Positions 58,869 to 64,000 of a stretch of 64,000 bases of DNA are shown one piece after another. Within the stretch, counting starts at the first letter, position 1. Every line of letters begins with the position of its first letter. The translations under genes and the position numbers were made by a program. The notes under the pieces were generated by a model, which had not been told where the DNA came from, did not search any database, and saw nothing but the letters and a program-made list of their open reading frames with translations. Location: assembly GCF_001702265.1 (NCBI RefSeq), contig NZ_MAUE01000002.1, positions 303,479-367,478 of the forward strand. Reading direction: 5' to 3'. This DNA is from Pseudomonas aylmerensis (GTDB taxonomy: Bacteria; Pseudomonadota; Gammaproteobacteria; Pseudomonadales; Pseudomonadaceae).

Positions 58869-61088
58869 TCAGTACAAATCTACCGGGTCTACGTCCAACG
58901 ACCATCGCACTTGCCGGCCACTGGGCATTTGCTCCAGGGCAAGCAACCAGCTACTTAATAGCCGATGCAGCGGTGCACGGGAGGTTGCCTGCAAGAGTAG
59001 CTGAGCACGATAGCGTCCGGCGCGGCGCTCCATGGGCGCGGGCACCGGGCCGAGCAATTCGATGCCGGTCAGACCCAGTTCGACGAGCAAACGTTCGGCG
59101 GCGCTGCAGGCTTCATCCAGGAAACCTTCGGCCTGCCCGGGTTTATGCGCTTCGGCGCGCAGCAGCGCCAAATGGGCAAAGGGTGGCAGTCCGGCGGAGC
59201 GGCGCTCGCTCAGCGCCTGCTCGGCGAAGGCAAAGTAGCCTTGTTCTGTCAGTTGGATCAGCAGCGGATGGTCGGCCAAATGCGTCTGGATAATCACTTT
59301 GCCCGGCTCTTCGGCGCGTCCGGCGCGGCCCGCGACCTGCACGATCAACTGCGCCATGCGCTCGCTGGCGCGGAAGTCGCCGGAGAACAGGCCACCATCG
59401 GCATCCAGGATCGACACCAGGGTCACCCGTGGAAAATGATGCCCTTTGGCAAGCATCTGCGTGCCCACCAGAATGCATGGCTGGCCTTTCTGGATGGTGG
59501 CAAACAGCTGATTCATCGCATCTTTGCGCGAGGTGCTGTCGCGGTCGACCCGCAGCACCGGGTAGTCGGGGAACAGAATGCCCAGGCGTTCCTCGGCGCG
59601 CTCGGTGCCTGCGCCCACCGGCCGCAGGTCGACCTTGCCGCACTGCGGGCAGTGGCGCGGCACGCGTTCCACATGGCCGCAGTGATGGCAGCGCAATTCG
59701 CCGTAGCGCTGGTGCACGGTCATGCGCGCATCGCAGCGCTCGCACTCTGACATCCAGCCGCAGTCATGGCACAGCAGGGTCGGCGCAAAGCCGCGGCGAT
59801 TGAGAAACACCAATACCTGCTGGCCGGCGGCGAGGGTCTGGCCGATGGCTTGCTGCATGGGGCCGGAGATGCCGCTGTCGAGTGGACGACTCTTGACGTC
59901 CAGGCGCAGGAAGCGTGGTTGTTTGGCGCCCCCCGCGCGTTCATTCAAACGTAGGAGTCCATACCGGCCGGTGTAGGCGTTATGCAGGCTTTCCAGGGAC
60001 GGCGTGGCCGAGCCCAGCACAATCGGGATGTCTTCCTGGCGCGCGCGCACCAGCGCCAGGTCGCGGGCGTGATAACGCAGGCCTTCCTGCTGTTTATAGG
60101 AACCGTCGTGCTCCTCGTCGATGATGATCAGCCCGGGGTTCTTCATCGGCGTGAACAGCGCCGAACGCGTGCCGATAATAATGTCGGCCTCGCCATCGCG
60201 CGCCGCCAGCCACGACTCCAGGCGCTCCCGGTCGTTGACCGCCGAGTGCACCAGGGCAATGCGCGCATTGAAGCGCTGCTCGAAGCGCGCCAGGGTTTGC
60301 GGGCCCAGGTTGATCTCCGGGATCAACACCAGCGCCTGTTTGCCGGCCTGCAGGGTTTCACGGATCAGTTGCAGATAGACTTCGGTCTTGCCGCTGCCGG
60401 TGACACCCGCCAGCAGGAACGCGTGGAAACTGTCGAAGCCTGCGCGAATGGCTTCGTACGCGGCGCGTTGTTCGGTGTTCAGCGGTAGTTCGGGCTGGGC
60501 CAGCCAGTGTTCGTGGCGCGGGTCTGGGGCGTGCTTGCGGATTTCCACCTGCACCAGGCCCTTGGCCAACAGCAGGTCGAGGCTGTCCTTGCTCAGCATC
60601 AGCTTGCTCAGCAACTGATGCGCGACGCCGTGAGGATGTTGCGCCAGGGTGGCCAGGGCTTCACGCTGGCGCGGCGCGCGGGCGATGCGCGGGTCGTCGA
60701 GGCGCGCACCGGGCACCATCGACCAGAAGCGTTCCTGGCGCGCTTCGGCCAACTCGCCCTGGCGCAACAGCACCGGCAGTGCCCAGCTCAAGGTATCGCC
60801 GAGGCTGTGCTGGTAATACTGGGCGGTCCACAGGCACAGCTTGAACAGCTCCGGCGGCAGCGGTGGCGTGGCATCAAGGATCGCCAGCGCCGGCTTGAGC
60901 TTTTCGGCCGGCACTTCGCTGTGGTCGGCGACTTCCACCAGGATGCCGATCATCTCCCGCCGCCCGAATGGCACGCGCACACGCATGCCCGGCTGCAACT
61001 GCGCCCGCAGCACGCCGGCCGGGGCCCGGTAGTCGAACAGGCGGCGCAGGGGCGAGGGCAGGGCTAGGCGCAAAATGGCGTCGGGCAC
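58869..61088 (-). CDS. priA: Primosomal protein N' (replication restart helicase)
   Basis: A 739-residue 3'-5' helicase that restarts collapsed forks. The N-terminal 3'-binding domain covers about residues 1-105, Walker A GVTGSGKTEV about 228-237, the DEEH box (IIDEEHDGSYKQQ) about 325, and eight zinc cysteines occur in CHDCGWMSECERC, CHHCGH and CPQCGK (about 443-490). Start is GTG 61088. Gene order rpmE-priA with opposite orientation is conserved in gammaproteobacteria. Confidence 0.96.
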   Translation of the reverse strand: MPDAILRLALPSPLRRLFDYRAPAGVLRAQLQPGMRVRVPFGRREMIGILVEVADHSEVPAEKLKPALAILDATPPLPPELFKLCLWTAQYYQHSLGDTLSWALPVLLRQGELAEARQERFWSMVPGARLDDPRIARAPRQREALATLAQHPHGVAHQLLSKLMLSKDSLDLLLAKGLVQVEIRKHAPDPRHEHWLAQPELPLNTEQRAAYEAIRAGFDSFHAFLLAGVTGSGKTEVYLQLIRETLQAGKQALVLIPEINLGPQTLARFEQRFNARIALVHSAVNDRERLESWLAARDGEADIIIGTRSALFTPMKNPGLIIIDEEHDGSYKQQEGLRYHARDLALVRARQEDIPIVLGSATPSLESLHNAYTGRYGLLRLNERAGGAKQPRFLRLDVKSRPLDSGISGPMQQAIGQTLAAGQQVLVFLNRRGFAPTLLCHDCGWMSECERCDARMTVHQRYGELRCHHCGHVERVPRHCPQCGKVDLRPVGAGTERAEERLGILFPDYPVLRVDRDSTSRKDAMNQLFATIQKGQPCILVGTQMLAKGHHFPRVTLVSILDADGGLFSGDFRASERMAQLIVQVAGRAGRAEEPGKVIIQTHLADHPLLIQLTEQGYFAFAEQALSERRSAGLPPFAHLALLRAEAHKPGQAEGFLDEACSAAERLLVELGLTGIELLGPVPAPMERRAGRYRAQLLLQATSRAPLHRLLSSWLLALEQMPSGRQVRWSLDVDPVDLY

Positions 61089-61292
61089 GCGAGGGGTCTC
61101 ATCTATAAAGGCAGGCAGTGGCGCAGGGGCGGGAGCCTAGCAGACCTGCGGTAGAGGTGTCCCGTCTCTGGTACAGGAGGCAGCACTTCTGTGGGCGCCG
61201 GGCGGGTTGTGGTGGGCAGGCTTGCCCTGTGGTGTGCCGCAAGTTTTCTGATGAAAGGGGCTTTTATGTGTGTAAACGACCGGAGGCGCCGC
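61089..61292. other. Intergenic region between divergent priA and rpmE
   Basis: No supported gene. A decayed REP arm (TGTGGTGGGCAGGCTTGCCC near 61209) is present. The priA promoter should read leftward from this region but was not assigned. Confidence 0.6.
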
Positions 61293-61320
61293 TTGCGTGA
61301 TTAAAAAGGTCTGGTAGAAT
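61293..61320 (+). promoter_or_regulatory. Sigma-70 promoter of rpmE
   Basis: TTGCGT (61293-61298), a 16-base spacer, and TAGAAT (61315-61320). Transcription would start near 61327, directly before the structured leader. Confidence 0.7.
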
Positions 61321-61334
61321 CCGCGGCCTAATTA

Positions 61335-61371
61335 CGTGCGGTATTCGACAATAGTGTCGAGTGGCGGCACG
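61335..61371 (+). promoter_or_regulatory. Structured rpmE leader, candidate L31 autoregulatory element
   Basis: An outer CGTGC/GCACG stem (61335-61339 with 61367-61371) encloses an 8-bp inner hairpin at 61343-61362 (TTCGACA/TGTCGA core, loop ATAG). It lies 20 bases before the rpmE start. L31 leader motifs have been described in gammaproteobacteria; this match is by position and structure only. Confidence 0.5.
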
Positions 61372-61390
61372 CTAGCCCGAGGAAGTCACC

Positions 61391-61624
61391 ATGAAAGCCG
61401 ATATCCATCCAGCGTACGAAACCATCGAAGTCACCTGCAGCTGCGGCAACAAGTTCGAAACTCGTTCGAACCTGTGCAAGCCACTGGGTACTGACGTATG
61501 CAACGAGTGCCACCCGTTCTACACCGGTAAGCAGAAAACTCTGGACACCGGCGGCCGTGTACAGCGCTTCGCAGATCGCTTTGGTGCTTTCGGCAAGAAG
61601 CCTGCTGCTACTCCAGCAGAGTAA
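61391..61624 (+). CDS. rpmE: 50S ribosomal protein L31 (zinc-binding type)
   Basis: A 77-residue L31. The cysteines of the zinc ribbon are in VTCSCGN, NLCKP and DVCNECH (about residues 16, 18, 27, 37, 40), so this is the zinc-containing form, normally replaced by the Cys-less paralogue under zinc limitation. ATG 61391 follows CGAGGAAG. The C-terminus is Ala/Pro-rich ([11 protein letters not shown]). Confidence 0.97.
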   Translation: MKADIHPAYETIEVTCSCGNKFETRSNLCKPLGTDVCNECHPFYTGKQKTLDTGGRVQRFADRFGAFGKKPAATPAE

Positions 61625-61691
61625 GGCTCAAAAGCCTTATGGGCTTTTGCCAGCTGTTGAAAAAGGCGTCCCTTGTGGGCGCCTTTTTTGT
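61622..61691 (+). terminator. Likely rpmE terminator overlapping the next coding region
   Basis: Two hairpins. The first is TAAGGCT-CAAA-AGCCTTA at 61622-61639, including the rpmE stop and the first base of the next ATG. The second, about 61661-61691, is AAAAAGGCG(T)CCC/GGGCGCCTTTTTT with one bulged T and a T run. The second lies inside the signal-peptide codons of the nuclease gene. Confidence 0.65.
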
Positions 61692-62445
61692 GCCTGGGAT
61701 TTGGCTCTCGGCTGCGCAGGCCGAGGCGTTCTGCCCGGCACCGACGTCCCTGGCCCGTGTGGAAGTGCAGCGCGTGGTGGATGGCGACACGGTACGCCTC
61801 AAGGATGGCCGCAGCGTGCGGCTGATCGGTATCAATGCGCCGGAGACCGGCAAGAAGGGCCGTGCGGACGAACCCTACGCCGTCGCCGCCCGTCAGCGCC
61901 TACAGGCGCTGGTCCAGGCCAGCAATGGCCGTGTCGGCCTGGTGGTGGGGCGCGAGCGTAAAGATCATTACGGGCGCACCCTGGCCCATCTCTATGGTGC
62001 CGACGGCAAGAACCTTGAAGCCCAACTGTTGGCCGAAGGGCTGGGCTTCCAAGTGGGGGTGGCGCCGAATGTTGACCTCGTCAGCTGTCAGCAGGCCGCT
62101 GAAAACACTGCCCGCAAGGCGCGGCTCGGTCTTTGGCGGCAATCGCCGGTGCAGGCCGTCACGCAACTCAAGCGTTCCGGGTTTGCCGTGGTCAGTGGCC
62201 GGGTCAGCAAGGTCGAGCGCAATCGGGGCGGCGTCTGGATTGAGCTGCAGGGTTCACTGGTATTACGCATCGCCCCGGCTCTGGTCAGCCAATTCGACAG
62301 TGCCCTGCTCAATGGTCTGCAAGGGCGCACTGTTGAGGCGCGTGGTTGGGTGCAGGATCGTTCGCGACGCGGCGGCCTGAAAAACGGCCAGGCGCGTTGG
62401 CTGCTGCCACTGACCGATCCCGGGATGCTTAAATCGACGTTTTAA
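61639..62445 (+). CDS. Secreted thermonuclease-family (SNase-like) protein
   Basis: A 268-residue protein with a signal peptide to about residue 28 (WLSAAQAEA). The staphylococcal-nuclease fold follows: VVDGDTVRL (Ca-binding Asp, about residues 46-54), VRLIGINAPETG (active-site Arg and Glu, about 60-71) and DHYGRTLAHLY (second Arg, about 109-119). Residues about 180-262 are an extra C-terminal OB-like part of unknown role. ATG 61639 has no Shine-Dalgarno and lies at a hairpin edge; TTG 61657 (LKKASLVGAFF) is an alternative that keeps a good signal peptide. Confidence 0.8.
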   Translation: MGFCQLLKKASLVGAFFVPGIWLSAAQAEAFCPAPTSLARVEVQRVVDGDTVRLKDGRSVRLIGINAPETGKKGRADEPYAVAARQRLQALVQASNGRVGLVVGRERKDHYGRTLAHLYGADGKNLEAQLLAEGLGFQVGVAPNVDLVSCQQAAENTARKARLGLWRQSPVQAVTQLKRSGFAVVSGRVSKVERNRGGVWIELQGSLVLRIAPALVSQFDSALLNGLQGRTVEARGWVQDRSRRGGLKNGQARWLLPLTDPGMLKSTF

Positions 62446-62626
62446 GAAAAAATTGTAGACATTTTTTAAGTCGATTGTGAACAGTTGAGCCCTTGTATCC
62501 CGCGGCTCTTGGCCGAAAGTCTTAGTGCAGGGCCCTTGACACCTGTGACTGCCCAGTCTTGTAGGGACTTTGCGACACGCGTATCCTCGGCGGTCCGTCG
62601 ACCAACAGTAAAAGCGGAATGCCGAT
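62446..62626 (+). promoter_or_regulatory. Upstream region of the malic enzyme gene
   Basis: A gene-free stretch with an AT hairpin (AAAAAAT/ATTTTTT near 62451-62471) and TTGACA at 62536-62541 as a possible -35. The matching -10 (TTGTAG or TGTAGG) is poor, so the promoter is only tentative. Confidence 0.35.
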
Positions 62627-63895
62627 ATGTCTGATTTGAAAACTGCCGCTCTCGAATATCATGCCCATCCTCGTCCAGGAAAGCTGAGTGTAGAGCTCAC
62701 CAAAGCCACTGCCACCGCCCGCGACCTGTCGCTGGCCTACAGCCCTGGCGTTGCCGAGCCCGTACGTGAAATCGCCCGCGACCCTGAACTGGCGTACAAG
62801 TACACCGGCAAAGGCAACCTGGTTGCAGTGATTTCCGATGGCACCGCGATCCTGGGCCTGGGTAACCTCGGCCCATTGGCTTCCAAGCCAGTCATGGAAG
62901 GTAAAGGCGTGCTGTTCAAGCGCTTCGCCGGCATCGACGTTTTCGACATCGAAGTCGACTCCGAAAGCCCGCAGGCCTTCATCGACACCGTCAAGCGCAT
63001 TTCCATCACCTTCGGTGGCATCAACCTGGAAGACATCAAGGCACCTGAGTGCTTCGAGATCGAAAAGGCCCTGATCGAGCAGTGCGACATTCCGGTATTC
63101 CACGATGACCAGCACGGCACCGCGATCGTTACCGCGGCCGGCATGATCAACGCCCTGGAAATCGCTGGCAAAACCCTGGCTGACGCCAAGATCGTCTGCC
63201 TGGGCGCTGGCGCTGCGGCCATCTCCTGCATGAAGTTGCTGGTGAGCATGGGCGCCAAGCTGGAAAACATCTTCATGGTCGACAGCAAGGGCGTGGTCCA
63301 GTCCGAGCGTACCGACCTGAACCAGTACAAGGCGATGTTTGCCCACGCCACCGAGAAGCGCACCCTGGCTGACGCCCTCGACGGTGCCGACGTGTTCGTC
63401 GGCCTGTCCGGTCCGAACCTGCTGAGCGCCGAAGGCCTGAAGTCCATGGCGGCCAACCCGATCGTGTTCGCCTGCTCCAACCCTGATCCAGAAATCTCTC
63501 CGGAACTGGCGCACGCCACCCGCAGCGACGTGATCATGGCGACCGGCCGTTCGGACTACCCGAACCAGGTCAACAACGTACTGGGCTTCCCGTTCATCTT
63601 CCGTGGTGCCCTGGACGTTCGCGCCAAGCGCATCAACGAAGAAATGAAAGTCGCTGCCGCCAACGCCCTGCGCGAACTGGCCAAGCTGCCGGTCCCTCAG
63701 GAAGTGTGCGACGCCTACGGTGGCATCAAGCTGGAATTCGGCCGTGAGTACATCATTCCGAAACCAATGGATAAGCGCCTGATCACCCTGATCTCCGATG
63801 CCGTGGCCAAGGCCGCGATCGAGACCGGTGTGGCTACCCTGCCGTATCCGAAGCACTACCCGCTGCAAAGCGTGGATGATGTGTTCAACGGCTAA
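62627..63895 (+). CDS. maeB: NAD(P)-dependent malic enzyme, short form
   Basis: Oxidative decarboxylation of malate to pyruvate. The protein has 422 residues and ends without the C-terminal phosphotransacetylase-like domain of long MaeB. The catalytic Tyr is in LAYSPGVAEP (about residues 36-45), the Lys region in GKGVLFKRFAGIDVFDIE (about 88-105), the metal site in FHDDQHGTA (about 158-166) and the Rossmann motif in CLGAGAAA (about 190-197). Cofactor preference cannot be set from sequence. ATG 62627 is supported by AAGCGGA. A terminator follows. Confidence 0.93.
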   Translation: MSDLKTAALEYHAHPRPGKLSVELTKATATARDLSLAYSPGVAEPVREIARDPELAYKYTGKGNLVAVISDGTAILGLGNLGPLASKPVMEGKGVLFKRFAGIDVFDIEVDSESPQAFIDTVKRISITFGGINLEDIKAPECFEIEKALIEQCDIPVFHDDQHGTAIVTAAGMINALEIAGKTLADAKIVCLGAGAAAISCMKLLVSMGAKLENIFMVDSKGVVQSERTDLNQYKAMFAHATEKRTLADALDGADVFVGLSGPNLLSAEGLKSMAANPIVFACSNPDPEISPELAHATRSDVIMATGRSDYPNQVNNVLGFPFIFRGALDVRAKRINEEMKVAAANALRELAKLPVPQEVCDAYGGIKLEFGREYIIPKPMDKRLITLISDAVAKAAIETGVATLPYPKHYPLQSVDDVFNG

Positions 63896-63914
63896 GCCGT
63901 TGTAGCGCAAAACA

Positions 63915-63948
63915 AAAAGCCCCGGCTCGCGAGAGTCGGGGCTTTTTG
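63915..63948 (+). terminator. Rho-independent terminator of the malic enzyme gene
   Basis: AAAAAGCCCCG/CGGGGCTTTTT stem with a 12-base loop and T run, 20 bases after the stop. Confidence 0.9.
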
Positions 63949-63986
63949 TTGGCTGGCAATTAGCTTGAGCCTTGCGGTGAGCTAAA

Positions 63987-64000
63987 GGTGGGAGCGGGCT
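63987..64000 (+). repeat. REP arm cut by the window edge
   Basis: GGTGGGAGCGGGCT at the right end is the head of another REP; its partner arm lies outside the window. Confidence 0.7.

Noticed and set aside
62451..62471. A terminator after the nuclease gene
   Set aside because: The hairpin is AT-only (AAAAAAT/ATTTTTT) without a GC stem, so it is not a convincing intrinsic terminator.

Overview
This window is chromosomal DNA from a fluorescent pseudomonad, most likely the Pseudomonas fluorescens group. The evidence is GC-rich coding sequence, a complete hut (histidine utilisation) cluster with hutF-hutC-hutD-hutU, two hutH genes and hutI-hutG, a medium-chain-length PHA cluster (phaC1-phaZ-phaC2-phaD with convergent phaI-phaF), and many REP/REPIN repeats built on a GTGGGAGCGGGCTTGC core. 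From memory, gene order follows P. aeruginosa from fbp and hut through pip-dtd-opgGH, tat, ubi, pha, hslVU, argS, priA and rpmE to a malic enzyme. No phage, plasmid, transposase, CRISPR, rRNA or tRNA gene was seen, and nearly all genes are core metabolism.

Layout. 1-7.5 kb: the end of glycogen phosphorylase, a coupled DUF2339/DUF3999 membrane pair of unknown function, fbp, and two small lipoproteins. 7.6-23.6 kb: the hut regulon. hutF (minus) diverges from hutCD (plus), then hutU, an NCS1 permease, the hutXWV ABC transporter, hutH1, hutH2, an APC permease, hutI and hutG. A textbook sigma-54 -24/-12 element precedes hutU, with a HutC-type operator over the predicted transcription start; a second operator lies between hutF and hutC. 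23.9-27.4 kb: an orphan choline/betaine-type binding protein, an HSL-family esterase, pip and dtd. 27.7-32 kb: opgG-opgH (osmoregulated periplasmic glucans). 32.2-35.8 kb: a polar amino-acid ABC transporter with two tandem binding proteins. 35.8-39.8 kb: two tandem chemoreceptors. 40.1-46.1 kb (minus): ubiE-ubiJ-ubiB-hisI-hisE-tatA-tatB-tatC-rsmE. 46.3-53.4 kb: PHA granule and synthase genes. 53.5-61.1 kb (minus): DUF971, hslVU, an FtsN-like SPOR protein, argS and priA. 61.4-63.9 kb: rpmE, a secreted nuclease-like protein and malic enzyme.

How it works together. Histidine enters by HutT/HutXWV and is deaminated by HutH2 to urocanate. HutU and HutI convert this to formiminoglutamate, HutF deiminates it to N-formylglutamate, and HutG releases glutamate and formate (the five-step route). 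HutC represses until urocanate builds up. Candidate Hfq/Crc CA motifs precede hutH2 and the APC permease and lie in the first codons of phaC1, consistent with catabolite control of both histidine use and PHA synthesis.

Most of the window is ordinary. The best leads are a hut-operon ammonia-lyase homologue (hutH1) that lacks the Ala-Ser-Gly MIO triad, a pair of nested-palindrome elements that bracket hutH1-hutH2, a tandem binding-protein duplication that carried its promoter block and changed a pocket residue, an apparent rpmE terminator inside the signal-peptide codons of the next gene, and the uncharacterised DUF2339/DUF3999 pair. I found no clearly new defence or mobile system.
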